Source: Aculops lycopersici
Taxonomy: Eukaryota > Arthropoda > Arachnida > Trombidiformes > Eriophyidae
Reading direction: 5' to 3'
Length of the DNA stretch: 64,000 nucleotides
Assembly: GCA_015350385.1 (NCBI GenBank)
Contig: WNKI01000003.1
Location: 2,954,849 to 3,018,848, forward strand
Shown: positions 1-13,660 of the stretch, in pieces
Layout of the letters: every line of letters begins with the position of its first letter
How positions within the stretch are numbered: position 1 is the first letter of the stretch
Made by a program: the position numbers and the translations under genes
Notes under the pieces: generated by a model
The model's database searches: none
What the model saw: only the letters and a program-made list of their open reading frames with translations
What the model was told of the DNA's origin: nothing

Positions 1-191
1 AATTGGTCATCGGGAGTAGCGCATTAAGTTTCAACTTGTTCAAAGAAAATTAATCACGTAACAAACTGGGAGAGAGAAATTTGTCTACCTTTCGACTAAT
101 ACGACGAGAATACAACCACAACCACTGCCAAGAATCAACAAGACCATTTATCAAGATCATATCATCAAATATCTAAAACTCAAGAGTAAAG

Positions 192-1428
192 ATGAGAACG
201 ATAACCACTACGATGATTCGCGCGCAGGTGGCTGTTCTAATAAGCTTGCTTGTCCTCTCAGTTGCCATAGTCTTTGCGGCCCCGCAACAGGTGGCCCAGT
301 CGGCCAATAATCAGGTACAGCAGCAGCAGCAGCAGCAAATGAGCAGCACAACTCTGAAGCCAGTGGGCAGCTCGCCAGCGCCGCCAACAGGTAGCCAGAC
401 CACCGTTGCCTCGTCGATGAGCACGTCGCCCTCGCTGGTCAACTTGCGGCCGGCGGGCAACGGAATTGTGGCCGCCTCATCGGTGGCCAGCGACAAGCAG
501 CAACAGCAGCAGCAGCGGCAAATGAGCGACTTTGCGATGAACGCTTTCGATGGAAGGAATCCGTTTGCCGACGACAGTTTGTGGCAGATGCCTGTGAGTC
601 TGGTTCGCGACTTGGCCAACAACTACGAGCTCGACCGCCAGCAGCCAGGTATTGGCGACAAGTTGCAGCAGAGTGGCGGCGACAGAATGGCAAAGGCGGC
701 TTCAAATTTGCAATCGGGCAGCAGAAACAATGATTACGACGACGACGACGAGCAAAACGACGCCAACGAGCCAAATCAAGATGGAAAAGCCAGCAACCAA
801 ATGGTAGCTGGCCAAACTTCTGGCGCTCCAACTGTCATTTCAACCAACACCGACCTCAAAACGGCGGCCGGCTACCACTACCCGACGCACGGTGGCCACC
901 ACCACCACCACCACCACGAGCCGGCCCAGCACCACGGCGCAGCCAGCCACCACGGCGACCATTACGGCGGCAAATACTTTCAGTGAGTGTCTCCATGGTT
1001 TACCTGGGAGATAAGTCCCTCCTATTTGTTTGTTTGTTTGTTCAAAAAACTAATTCAACTTTTCTCTCGCGCAACCCACCTCTTTGTTTCCACGCCACTA
1101 CATTATGTAACAACTGGATAACTTCGAATCACTCAACAGGTACGCTAGCGTGCCCTACCCATACGCATGGGACTTTGGATATCGGCGCGGAAATCCCTAC
1201 CACACCATCGAGCGCTATGAACACGGCAAAGGGCCCCACTTCCAAACCAAGGTCAAGTGGTCCGACAAACACGGCGGCTACGGAGTCCACGTTTGGGACT
1301 ACAATCACGACGACCACCACTCGCACCATTACGGCTCCGGACACCACGAACCCTCGTATGGCCACCACGAGCCAGCGGCCCATCATCACTACGGCGCCGG
1401 CCACGGAGATGGATATGGCCACCACTAA
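192..1428 (+). CDS. Secreted histidine/glutamine-rich protein, two exons: join(192..982,1140..1428)
   Basis: The ATG at 192 opens a 791-nt exon ending before GTGAGT at 983. A 157-bp intron ends in CAACAG at 1139, and exon 2 continues in frame to TAA at 1426-1428, giving about 359 residues. Residues 1-30 look like a signal peptide: a hydrophobic run VAVLISLLVLSVAIVFA followed by small residues. Then come Gln runs (CAG repeats), a Ser/Thr/Pro-rich part, an acidic stretch (YDDDDEQND) and a His run (HGGHHHHHHHEP). Exon 2 is the best-ordered part. It is rich in aromatic residues and Gly (YPYAWDFGY, KGPHFQTKVKWSDKHGGYG, VWDYNHDD) and ends in His/Gly/Tyr repeats. This layout suggests an extracellular or cuticle-associated, possibly metal-binding protein. 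I recognise no named family. The joined frame and clean splice sites make the gene likely; the function is inferred from composition only. Confidence 0.8.
983..1139 (+). other. Intron of the histidine-rich secreted protein gene
   Basis: GTGAGT donor directly after exon 1 and CAACAG acceptor at 1134-1139. Removing these 157 bp joins CA and G into a Gln codon and keeps the frame open. Reading on past the donor would end at the TGA at 984-986. Confidence 0.8.
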
Positions 1429-4400
1429 TTGGTTTTGAATGTTGGCTCAACTCTCCAAAGGCAACCTGTGGCTTTCTTCAGCTCAGTGTTTGTCTAATTT
1501 ATTGTCTAAATTATATCATATACAACAGAACGAAATTTCACCTTCAATTGTCTCCAAGAAAATGGTTCAATTTTTGACTTTGTTTTCAGGTTTATTGCCA
1601 CATTTATTGGCAAATGTTTGCCTATATCGAATAGCTAACTCCACAAGCTTCCACGACTTTGGTGTCCAACTGAGCAGGTTGCACTGGAAATTCTAGTTTC
1701 GCGTATGTTGCCGATAAACTGACAACCCTAAACTGGAGACTGAGTTCAGACGAAAGATGACTCGATTTTGGAATGACGCATGAAGTTGATTGAAAGAGAC
1801 GCGACAAAACTGGCGACCCGGGCCGAGTTTCCGCTCGATCGGCCGCCAAGTTGTTGTCGCGGTTGTTAGTTGGAGGCGCCGGGTGCGAGTGGAAACTACA
1901 ACAATCGATCGACTAGCAACTCAACCAGCAGCTGCTTTGCACAATTTTGATTGAGCAACTCGCACCCAAAGTACCCGACCAAACGTATCCACTGATCGAG
2001 TTCTTTGCACTCTCGCGACATTTCCGGCCACCACCAATTGAGCAAATGCGTCGAGTGGATCGGCCGGTCGATGGTCTTCAATGCGGCGAGTGGTGCATTT
2101 GTTGTGGCAACAAAATAGCACAACAAAACTGAACTGAACTGAACTGAACTAGAGATTTGGTTGTATTTTTTATGTTTTTGGTTGTTGCTTCTTCTTCTGT
2201 TGTCGTGTAATATCGACACGAAAACAAGAGCTCCGCTTATGTAACCTAAGAAGAGGAGCCGCCGCTGCTCATCTGTCTTTGAGCTCGCGTCGCCATCGAT
2301 CATCGTTTGAGTTTGCCGTTCCTTTACTCCACGCCGCAAACTGACAAAACCTTGGTCCCATGTCGCTATGCTTCGCCTTCCATTCAAATCCATTCGATTC
2401 TCTTCGTCGGCCTGCTTTCCGTTTGCCGTATCTCATCGTCATTTCGGATTTGAAAGAACTCTGAGTGAGATCAAGGAAAAGAGCGAGAGAGGGCGAGAAA
2501 AAGTTGCTCAATGAACTCCCTCTTTATTTGTCTCTTGCTCGTCGCACCACAAACGACTCGCCTTGCTTCCAGAGCGAGACTCAACATCGCAAATCGCTCT
2601 CCGTCTTGCCTCAGGCTTCATTAAAATCAATTTCTTCGTGCACCAACCAAGATAAACTAAGCTCGCTAAAATTTGTGATAAGCGAGAACGAGCAACGACT
2701 CGAGTGGCGAGCATCATGACCAACTGCACGGCTATTAGATAGATTAAAAGCGGGACCGAGCGAGTTGCGCTCACTTCCGGGTCCTCCAACTCTTCCCTTT
2801 TTTGCTCTCGCGCATGAACGCAGACAATTGCGCGAGGCCGCAGCTCGTCTCGTTGTTGCACTTCCGCTTCGGTATAATTCAGATCTTATTTCTAGTCGCG
2901 TCTCTATTGCGCTCACAGTCATAAAAATCTGAGAGGCGATAACTCTTCCAGTATTCTTTTCGGTTTTTTTACCACCCAGCTCGTGGTAGAAGTCGACGAC
3001 TTCGACGTGCTAGCAAAGATGACTAACCAACGAACCATTGCCAACTGAGGAACTCTTTGAACTTTCCAACGAACCTTTGCGGCCCCGAATCGAAGGGAAC
3101 CTTTTGGTTTCTTTATGGTGCCACTGTTTTTAGCTAGCAAGCGATGCGATTTGTGCGATCGCATCGGGACTAAACGAAGGCTACAACACTCGCTGAGTGC
3201 CAAGCTCCAAGTGAGACTTTCAAGTGCCTACTAAAGAACCCTTCTCGGTTGGTCCAGTTTACAAGGCAAGCAGCGTGTTTGTCGGCAAAGGGTTTTGGTG
3301 AAAGTTGATTAATGGGTCACATTTGATGCCGACATTCGGTGGGTAGGATGTTTGAGTTTGAATTTAGTCCAATGCCGCCAGGTGGCGGCCAGTCGCCATG
3401 TAATCTCGACTCGAGCCACTCCAAGCGAATGACTCATGCGCCTTGACCAGCAAATGAATAATTTAATAAGCGAACTCAAATTCGAACTTAAAAACTTGTA
3501 TTAGAAAGACCTTCGCCGATTAGCAAATAAATAGATAGATGGATGGCCAGTTGAGTTTCGGAAGCGAGCGGAGCAAATTTACTTCCAGAAACAAGATATT
3601 CTCTCTCTCTAGTAGATGAAAGTTGTTGTGTGTTTATTCGTTAATAGGAATTACGAATTTAATTCAACACGCAACAGAATCACATTAGTTCTGTTGTTTC
3701 GGTACCAACACTCACTAGAAGTTGCAGTGCTTTTGCCCTAATGGCAATCATTTGCCACGAGGGGAAACAGTTGTGGTGGTGGTGGTGGTGGTGGCAACGG
3801 GGCTCATAAGTGGACGTCATAGGTAACCTTGGAGTTGCCAGCATTGTCACTCTGCTTTCGTTTTCTCTCTCTCTCCATCTCTATCATGGATTCTATGCTG
3901 TGCATGAAAATGGAGGAAATTATCATAATCGATGCGCGTGAAAATGAACGATTAATGGGGAACAGTAATGGAGTGAGAGGAACAGGAAAGCCGGAAGGCG
4001 AATGTTCGCTCACCATGCAACCCGGTGGTCCAGTTTGAGTTTGCTTGCCCGCCAACTACCTGTTAAGTTGGCTCGTATATTGAGAGAGTTAGTAACGGTT
4101 AGTTTCACTTGAGACTAGCAGATGAACCGGCAGCGGCAACTACAGCAGCAGCGGCGCCAACTACAACTTCTTCTGACCACCCGCTTGATCGCTCTCTTAA
4201 TTAAGCTATGAATGTTAGGTGATAATGATATCGCCAGGAAACCCCAAGTTGGTTATCGGAATTACCTGCCTCCCGGCGACCTGTTAGTTGATAACGCTTG
4301 CTAGTAATGGAGAAAGCCAGAGACTCAAAGCAGTTTGGTCAGTTCAATTTGTGCGCTTAATTTGTGTTTTCTGAGCCAAGTCCAGCTTGCAAGAGCATAT

Positions 4401-7400
4401 GAATTTATCACCTTATCTTAAGGTAAATTAACACACAAAGCTCTCGATTACCCGAAACCCAACGAGTTGAAGTGAGCAAGAGTCCGGAACTGATCAAATA
4501 ATCTCGCTCGTCCTGGGCGACCTGATGCTCTCGAGGAGATATTCTTTTGAATATGATCTAGAAAAGAGACGAGCAAGCACTCAAGAGATTACCTAAAAAG
4601 TCGCTAGCACTTGTATGTCTCCTTGTCCAGGTTGCCGTGATCTTATTGATCACTTGAATGGAATATCTCCTTGGGTCTTGCCTTTTTGTAAACGTTTATT
4701 GATGCAACGATTATGTTTATCGATTTCGTCGTTCAATTGACTTTTGTAGCTCGAGTGATCACACAAATCAAATAAAAATCATTTTTCAGCGAAACAAAAC
4801 GATTTCAGCACCTTCTTCCACTAGAATAATCAAGTTACGATGAAGCCAACTGTTTGCCTAAACCAGGGCGAGACCGACCTGCGGAACGATGAACGCCGAG
4901 GTTGCCGAGTGGAGCAACAGAGAGAAGTTGATTGATTATTATTAAGTTTCCGATTTGATTGAGGTAAGAATTGTCCTACTCTCTCGTCATTCCACTAAAG
5001 CCAACAGGTGGCGACACTTTGAGCAAAGCTACCTTCTGTTCTCTCGCGCTCTCAACTCGTGGCGACCGGGTCAAGTTTTCCATCGCTCAAGGTGCAGGTG
5101 GGTCAGAGAGTTATTGGGCGAAGGAGCAAGCAAAGAGCCAAAAAACCTACAGGAAGTGAGTGATCTCATAAGAATGTTAATGAGCTACCGTGCTCGCCTC
5201 TTTAAATTAATTTGGATATCTTCTTAGTTCGCACCTCTACTTTACTCTCCTATTCAGAGGTGAGCCAAATATTTAGCACAACTTGCATCGCTAAAGCCGG
5301 GCAGTTGACTTGGTGATAACATTGTCGCTGTCTTCCATTTGTATCTCCATGTATACAAATGCAACCGAGATTCAGTTTGACTTTTAGTTTCCCAGGCAAA
5401 TTAACTAAACTTTGCAGTTGGATTTGGTGTGAAAGCAAAGCAACAAGATTGATTCGTTGGCGAAACAATCATTCTGACAAGATTCTCGCTAATACCCCGG
5501 CTACTGGATGGATCTCGAGACTAGGCGCGACAGCGTCAACTCAAACGAGATAGAGGAAGATGCAGAAAAGGAAAGCAATCTCTTCAATTTTGAGAGGCAC
5601 AACGAGCAATCTAATCTAATAAGATTTTCCCTACTCCCACTCGCAGAACGCAGCGTGGAAGTTTGCTCAGTTTAGATAGCCTTTGGATGGTCTCGAGGAT
5701 CCTCTAGGCCAAGAGCTCGAGGGGACCCCTGAGAACGTTGGAGTTGAAATAATAACAACACATTAGTGGCGACCGTGGTGATGCCGATTGGATATCCTCG
5801 GCTTTCGCTGGTTAAGTGTTACGTAACTAGACTGGCAGTTTAGTTGGATGATGATAATAATATCAGTCGGCCAATGGAGCTTAGCATGCGATCATTGCTC
5901 GACCCCCTCCCTCCACTGCACACACGTTGAGTGACCCAAAGCGTGCGTGTGAAATTAGACCGTCGAGTCCAATTTGCTGCTCGGACTCGAGCAACTCAGC
6001 AAAGCGGAGGCGCCACTTTGCCAATCAAATGATATGTTTTCGGTCGTCGTCGTCGTGGAATCAACCTAGAGCTTATTGTTGTCAGTTTCGGCTGTCAGAT
6101 TGCGCAACACTTACTATTTCTTCGGAACCTCGAAACTTGAAGGACTCTCGAGGTCCAAGGTGAGCGAGCAGAAATTGAGGGCGGGAACAACGAAGACGAC
6201 CACTGCCGCCACGAGGACGACACAAAATCTCGCCTAATCATGAAATACGATCGCCATCTGTATCCTCTTTTGCCTTCCTACGAGCAACAGCAACAGCAAC
6301 AGCAACAAGGATTTGCATTGACCATGAGCCACAAGTTGTCGGTGGGCGAAGTGGGTGCACGTTGGTCGCAATAATAATCAGTGTTGGCGACGCTCCACTT
6401 CTAGTTGTAACAATAACATGTAACTTTCGTGGCTTCGGCTAACAAGTCGCCAGGCCAAAGCAAGAGCATTCATCAATTTAGCGCCCAAATCTGCAATGTC
6501 CGCTGGCTGGCTGTTAGTTTTCGCGAGCATGAGAGTCACTTGAGGCAGGATAATCACAACGTTTGCCATTGCCATTCTAGTTTGCAGTTGTTACAACTGG
6601 CGAGAATCGATGGGCCAGCGCGTACATACAAATTTTGTATCGCCATTTGCCATTGTGACCGAAGCGCGAGTTGGGCCATCGATAACAACATTAGCGGCCA
6701 CTTTTCTTGCTAGCCAACGACACAACATAACACGACAGCTGACAGCGCGGAGATAACTTTATGCTCCTGGTTGCGTGCCAGTTACAACGCTTCCAACATA
6801 AACGGAGAAACTTGTAATCATGATGCGAGAGCAACTGGAAACGACGAAACACTTGGCTTTCGCGCCCACAATAAGCATGGAAACAAAGCAAAGTTTGGAC
6901 CAGAGGCGAGCGCATCACGGGCCATCAATTGCAGGCGCGATTCAATTTGCAAATTCAATATCAGAAGCAGCCAACATATAGCACCGCCGCTCACTGGTCA
7001 CCGACCGAGAGGTTCGGCAACCACTTTGCGCAACTTCCACTGGCGGCAATCCATTCATACAATTAGAAAGGCTAGCTAGCGACAAGAGGCGGGGGGGGGG
7101 GCAAATTTGCATCACTAAACTCACTGGTCACGAGGAGCGGATCGACGAAGTTTAGTTTCAGGCGACCGAAACTAAACTAAGACTCGAATCGATTCTGTTT
7201 GTTTGTGGAACCAAATCCACGGTGTGCATTCGGTTCCAATGCTTCCGGGAACTCTTAGTGGAATTGCAATTATGTCCAATGGGCCGAGAAACGGGAGCCA
7301 TCGAACGAGCAGCCGAACAAGCGAACACACGAACTCGGTGTAAATCCTAGATACAAAATGGGAGTGGTCGGTCATTGTCTCCCGTTAGTTGGTGTTTGTT

Positions 7401-10400
7401 TATGCTGGCCGCTGAGACGAGAGAGCTCCGGTTAGGTTTGCGATGTCACCAGGGCCGCCGCCACCAGCAGCTGGACTCTCGCTGGTGGTCAGTTCAGTCC
7501 AGTTGAGTTCCATTCGGTTGGTTGGATTTTACTGGCTGCCCGAATGGACGACGACGACGCAACCGCTTCGTCTGGAGGACGACCTACAGCAAGTTTAAAA
7601 GAAAGTCAACGGAACGAGTGGTTGGTTTTGTAAGAACTTGAGCAACCGGAAGTGAGTCGTTTGCTTAAGCTCCGCCAGTAACTTGTTAACTTTAGGCAGT
7701 CGCCTTTCCTCTGCCCGGTTCTGCCAAAAGTCCCACGGGAATTTTTCACCGACTTCACTCGACACTATTACCAGGATCCACTGACCTGCAGCTCGATTAT
7801 CTGCTACTATTATTGCCGCTAAAGCAACCACTTCGACTACCACTGAACTGAACTGGAGACAAATGGCGCCCCGTGTTCAGTTTCAACGATCTTATTTCCT
7901 ACTCTCGAGGATTTCGGCGACAACCACGAGAGTTGAGCTGCTAGACTCTCTGAATGGGTTTGGTAGTAGCCAACTGGAGGTAAGAGGGCAGATGATTCCC
8001 AGTTGCACGAGAGTCAGACTGAGAGGGCAGCTGTAATCTGATTAGCGGCTCACCTGCATAATGAGTCTGGTTTGGTGCGCGTGTTGGGCGAAGCGCGTGC
8101 AAGTTCCATTGCTCGCTACTGCAAACGTGCCCACTTTTGTCCTGGAAAAAAAGTGCAGCCAAAGCATAGGGTTTCCCCGTTGAATTATTGTATTAATATT
8201 TCTTTTTATTATTATTTTCGCGAGCTGAAATGACCGCCAACCCAAAACCCCAAAGCTAATGGCGGGATTTAGTCTGTCTCGTCTTTTGCGGCCGGTCGGT
8301 GAGCGCTGCATAAGCACCACATGCAATAGCGACACTTCCGAGGAGCATTAGCACGTGCAAAGTTTCAATGGACACTCGCCACTTTGGCACACTACCAAGC
8401 TTCATCATTTGCATTCACTTCGCCATCACGCTCGTGGTCGTCGTCATATTAACACTAAAACTGCCTCCATTCCCAGGAACACTCGCAACAAACTAAACGA
8501 AACAACACACATTAGCTCTGGTCGCCAGAGTCGCCCAAAAGTCACACTTGGTCTACTTTGTGAGATAGCAGCAGAGTAATCTTCTCGTTTGCTCTTTTGC
8601 TCTCTCTCTTTCGATAGCTGCTCGTGTGGTCTACTCGGCCTTTTGTGTTGGCCATAGCTCTTGGCTGTGGACATTAACTCCACTCTTGCGCAGTTGTGGT
8701 GGTAATTGAAACTATTCCCTCGTCGGTGGCAGTGGCGGCGCTTAGTTTGCACAACAAAAGGGCGCCACGTGATATGCAACAACGACGAGCTGAGCCGAAT
8801 TTTTGAGCGAGACTCTGTTGTCCAAGTTGATGATGTGAAAACCAAAACCAAAAGGGATGCTATTTATTCACTTGGCAGCAAGTCGCTTGATACGCGTCGC
8901 TGGCTACGTAGTAAAAGGAAGTTGCTCGGCTGGTTGGCGGAAGTGGGGAGGCCTGCGCGCTGTAAAGTGGCCCAAATTCGGACTTGTCTCCTATGCACCC
9001 ACTATATCGGGCATTTCTTTTCATCTCCCCGATGAGACTTTTAGGTGGGAGGATTCTGATGGGAGTTGCATGAGGAACAATGACGCAACACGCAAACTTT
9101 GCCCATGAATATGATGAATGTTTGCATGTTGCTTGTGTCACATTAGATTCACTGACTTGCTGACTGGTATCTAGCGGATGTTTTGTGTAGATTAACCAAC
9201 TTGTAATTCAACACACAGGAAAACCGAATGTCGGTATGAACAAAACTCATTAGTTAAATGCAGAGAACAACTGAGTCAACATCCTTAAGGCAATTGCTCG
9301 ATTAGAATTAGAATCAAGGCCAACGAGGCGGCGAGATTAGTGCTATTAATATTTCGCATTTATTTATTCAAGAAATAAATTCATGAAATGTGTTCTCTCT
9401 ATTGATGTTGCTAATTTTCGTGAGTATTCAGTGAGAAATAATAGACTCTGGCCATAAAGTGGACGCTGGCCATAAGAAAGAGAGAGAGAGAGCAAATCAA
9501 TAATGATGATTCACTTGCGGTTGCTCTTTTAATCGTTTGCCTCGCAAGCAGTAGGACCACTTGAAGTTGAGCAACAACATGGGCAATCACAAATAAGAAA
9601 AAACCGCCTGTGACAGCGAAAGTTTCGCGTTGGCGAGTAAATCACGAGCAAAGGAGGCGCGCGGAAAGGGGCCGAGTTAATTTTTCTCCTCCCGCTGCTC
9701 TTTTCACCGTTGTGTTCTTTTTTAGCTTATTTGAATATGTTGCAACTTGCGACTGGAAAAAGTGGCAGCCAAGTGAAACACTAACTTTATCAGCCGACTC
9801 TTAGTTGAGTTGCAATGAGAAAAAAGACAACAACAACTACAACTACAGCTTCATCATAATCATTAGCTCAAGACTTGAGCTGCAAACGTGAATATGACTT
9901 GCGGTTGAGGCGCCAACCTACCGACCAACTAAAAGGCGAAGCGCGATGGATGGAAACTCAGGCGACCATAACAAAACAATGCCAACTCGGGAAGATGGAT
10001 AGATTGTGTTGCCTCTCTCTTGTTTGGTGTTCGAGAAATTCAAGGCCAAATGGATCCAGGGTTGGAAATGTACGTGTCTGCTCATCGTCAACTCGGCAAC
10101 GTCGTCAAGTTGACCACCGAAAAACTCACGAGCCACCACAAACCATCGGCGACGAGATGATGACGACGACGACGGAATCCAATTTTCCACTTGCTTCTCG
10201 GGCTTTTGCTTCTGCTTCTGCTTCTGCTTTCCTCACATTCGATTGAGGCTGCACCCTGCAAAGTCCCGAAGTTGCCCCAAAACGGCGGCAACTTAATTTG
10301 CTGGCCGCCTCGTGGTCGGCGCAGGTTAATCGATAGCCGAGGAGAGGGAAGAAACTTGAAGGGAATTGATCGAATTTGATGCTCGCTCGCTCGGTCAGCA

Positions 10401-11128
10401 GTGGAGGGATCAAAACAAAACTTGAACTAAAATATCGATTCGTTATTCTGTTTATCCCGAAGTTAGTTTGAGGGAAGAATAGCGAGAGAGTGAGGGAAAT
10501 ATAATGAAGCGAGAATTGCTGGAGGGAGCACACACTTGCTCATTTCACCTGGCCCGAGGTTCTTGCCTTTGAATGAGAAATTAAATACACACACACACAA
10601 ATACTCGTGCCAATTGGATCGCGATTCGCGAACTGAGCGCCACCATTTCACCTGGTCGCGTGTATCGCGATTTCTCAGGTGAGTCGAGCAGTCAAGTTGA
10701 TTCCAATCTCCTCTCGCGATTCTAAATGCAACCAACTCACTGCCATCAAGCAGGTGAACTCAGTGGAGCGAAAAGATGCCACTTGGCGCTCCGGCTATTT
10801 GAATGGTCAACTCGAAACCGAACTCGAGGCTCTCTGGTTCATATGACCGCCACTGCCGCCGCCTCGGTCGCCGAGAGAGAGAGGGAGAGATGAGATTCGC
10901 GGTGATGGATCATCACTCGTCGTGGTGTTTGCCACTGCCACTGCCACTACCGCCGCTTACCTGTTGTTTTCGTGCCAGTGCACAGGTAGTTCGGGCGACT
11001 CAGCTCAGGTGCCTGTTCGGCCAGGTGAGCGCGCGGCTCGCTTTCGCTGCTCTCGTTTCGCGTTCCTCAACAAGAAAAAAGGAAGAAGAAGCGGGAGTCA
11101 AGCAGCGAATGGGCAATAACAATAATAA

Positions 11129-11160
<32 letters not shown>

Positions 11161-12149
11161 ATAGCAAAGGTAATAATCACCGAAAAACTTAACATAGCTG
11201 AAGTTGTAGTCGAAAGAATTGAAAAAACTCGGCGACGTCGACGAATGTTTGTGGCATTCGACTGTTTGCTTGTAAGTTTAAACAAGAGAACAGCGACGAC
11301 AACAACAACAAACAGAGAAGCGACCTGCTCACCTACAAGACTCTTTTGCAAGTGAATTCTAGCACCAAAACGAGCTATTGATATTCGGCGCAATTGGTCT
11401 TTGTGCATGTGTATTCGCGTGGCAACGCCGATGGGCCATATGAAACCAATGATGTTGAATTTCAAGAGTTTTGGCTGCCGATTTGAAAGCTCGAACTTCC
11501 AACCTTTCAGCTGGCCACTCTAATGTCGGTCTCTTTGTTTGCGCTTGACCAGCCAGCTAGCTCGTCGCTCGACTTAGCGATGGTGATGGCGCCACGCGAG
11601 AGTTGGACCATCAGAGGGTAAATAGATTTTAACTACCAGTCCAGCGAGCAGACTGACACAATGATTATCGGAATTGGCGATCTAGAAAAACTTCAAGATC
11701 TTGTGATTAAGATAACTAGCCGAGCGGTCAGTTGGCAGGTTGAGTTGAGGCGAGTTTCGTGGGCTTTTTAGCTGGCGCAACGCAAAGAGGAGCCATCCAA
11801 GAAGATGGCGCTGAGCCATCTCAAGATCAATGAGCAGTTGGAATGGCGGTAGCGGCAACGATCTCGACAGGTTGAATCAGCGCGCTTGGCCAGATGGCAA
11901 GAGCAATTTGCCTATGCGTAACAATCAGCAACCTCCTCTTGCCCTCCTCGACATCGACCTATTGACTGGATGCCATCCACTTGTTCAATGGTCAATAGGT
12001 CGATTGTTGCACACTAACCAAGCAGCATAGTTGAACGAAGTTGAGGAATTTATATAGCTCTTTGAATTCGAAAACAAACAAGTGTCTCTCTCTCTCTATC
12101 TCTAACTCAAGAACTGAGCAGGAAGAAAGCGAGACTGTTTTGTTTAAAG
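1429..12149. other. Long gene-poor region
   Basis: No convincing gene was seen here. Open frames are short and lack domain-like composition. The region holds an ACTGA pentanucleotide run at about 2126-2151, a GGT run at about 3772-3795, a CAACAG run at about 6284-6308, a poly-G tract at about 7090-7102, and an AGT trinucleotide run at 11130-11162. It also holds a 9-bp inverted repeat at 3142-3166, a CAGGTR cluster at 10546-11027 and a 14-bp hairpin at 11953-12004. It may be intergenic regulatory DNA or introns of genes whose exons I cannot see. Confidence 0.5.
11130..11162. repeat. (AGT)n microsatellite
   Basis: About eleven tandem AGT units follow several AAT units. Open frames across it are translations of the repeat (poly-Ser on +, poly-Thr on -). 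Confidence 0.9.
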
Positions 12150-13660
12150 GGATTAGATCGACCTTGTAAATCTCAGGTTAAGGTCTTGATTGATTAAGAA
12201 TTTCCACCCATCAATCCTTGTGGGGCATCTTGCCATAAATATTATGGGACTTGCGTGGAATATGTGATGAGAGTGCATTTTTACGATGAATATAAGAATG
12301 AGAATCAGGTTCATCAATATCAGAAGGCTGCTTTCTCTTCTGGAAAACTCTAGGATCTTGATAATCATATTTTTAAGACCAAAAACGGATCAGATTACGC
12401 TATGAAAACAAAGCATTGCATGCAAAATATATGCACTCAAGTTAACCGATCACAATACAGGAAATCGGGTAAAGGTATCATGCTTGATTCAGAAGCTATG
12501 GCCTCGGAAGTAAGAATGAGGCCTCAAGAGGAAGTTGAGCATACTTCTGGAACCCTGAACCCAAACAACTAACATGAGGGTGCGCCTGGAAAGCTGCGCA
12601 ACTGCGCAGAAGTGGTCAAGTTTCTAAATCTACCGCGCATCTGGGTCACCCTCGGGCCCCCAGAGCTCCTAGCGCTGCGAGATTGGATGCTTCTCGTTCA
12701 GAAATGCTAAGGCTGTAAACTGCGTATAAAATCGGATCTACAAGTTGCGCGGAACATTTAGAAGAAAACCGTTTCAGAGTGGCACTTTTATTTCGCAAAA
12801 TATGCACAATAGCACAAATTTAAGACAACCTGATGCTCCGAATCTAACTTTTGAGTCGATTGCAGTGTTTATTTACTTGCTGGCTATCATAACTTCGGAA
12901 TTAGAAGTGCTTTTTGGAATCTGTTTTCTTCGCTAAGTTTAACCTGAAATGGACTAAATCGGTAACCCAATGCAAAGCATAGCACTTCTAGACATTTATA
13001 AGCATTCAGACTCGCGGCGCTAGATACTCGTGGGGTGCGAAGGCGACTTAGGTGCGTAGTAAGTTCCATAATTAAACCATTTTCGCGCGAGATCATAGCT
13101 TACCTGCCTTACCCTCTGACGGTCCGCTACAGTCCATAGTTCCGGAAATATACTCACCCCCGTCTTTTGAGGTCCCATTTCCACTTTGGAGGCTCTAACT
13201 TCGGTTCCATTTGAAACTTTTTGACCCGGTTTTCTGCAATGTGATCTGTTGACTCGGGCCCATCAAATTTGCACGCAATCTATCTCTCCCGTCGTGCAAC
13301 ATGCTCCAGAATTGCGCTTATAATTAAATCTATTCGGTGGGATACCAAAGAACAAGAGGTCTGATGTTAGTCGAAAAAGTTGGAGCACATTTATTGGTCT
13401 AAGTGTTGGTTTCTGTGGAGGAATTTGCATGATTTTTTTAGAGCACATCCGAGATCCATCCGAAACCCCAATATTCACAACCAGATTGACAACTTTGCAA
13501 CCAACCGATATTCTTTGACTCGATCTTCTCATGTGCATTCCCATCACATGTTTTAGTACTGTGACATCCCATTCAACCTTTTGGCACCCTGAAATTTCAC
13601 ATGAGCATGCGTGATGCTTCAAATTCACACCTGAACTGAGCAACTCAGACGTATTTGAGC
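12150..13660. mobile_element. Possible degraded transposable element or other inserted block
   Basis: Base composition and word usage change here. The GAG/CTC-rich, CAAC-rich texture of the flanks gives way to mixed AT-rich text with phrases such as TAACTTCGGTTCCATTTGAAAC and a fragmentary minus-strand open frame of 126 codons (13263-13643). No transposase or reverse transcriptase motif was recognised, and I found no clean terminal repeats or target duplication, so the borders are approximate. A non-coding part of a large transposon or a dispersed repeat is one reading; a diverged non-coding region is the other. Confidence 0.3.
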
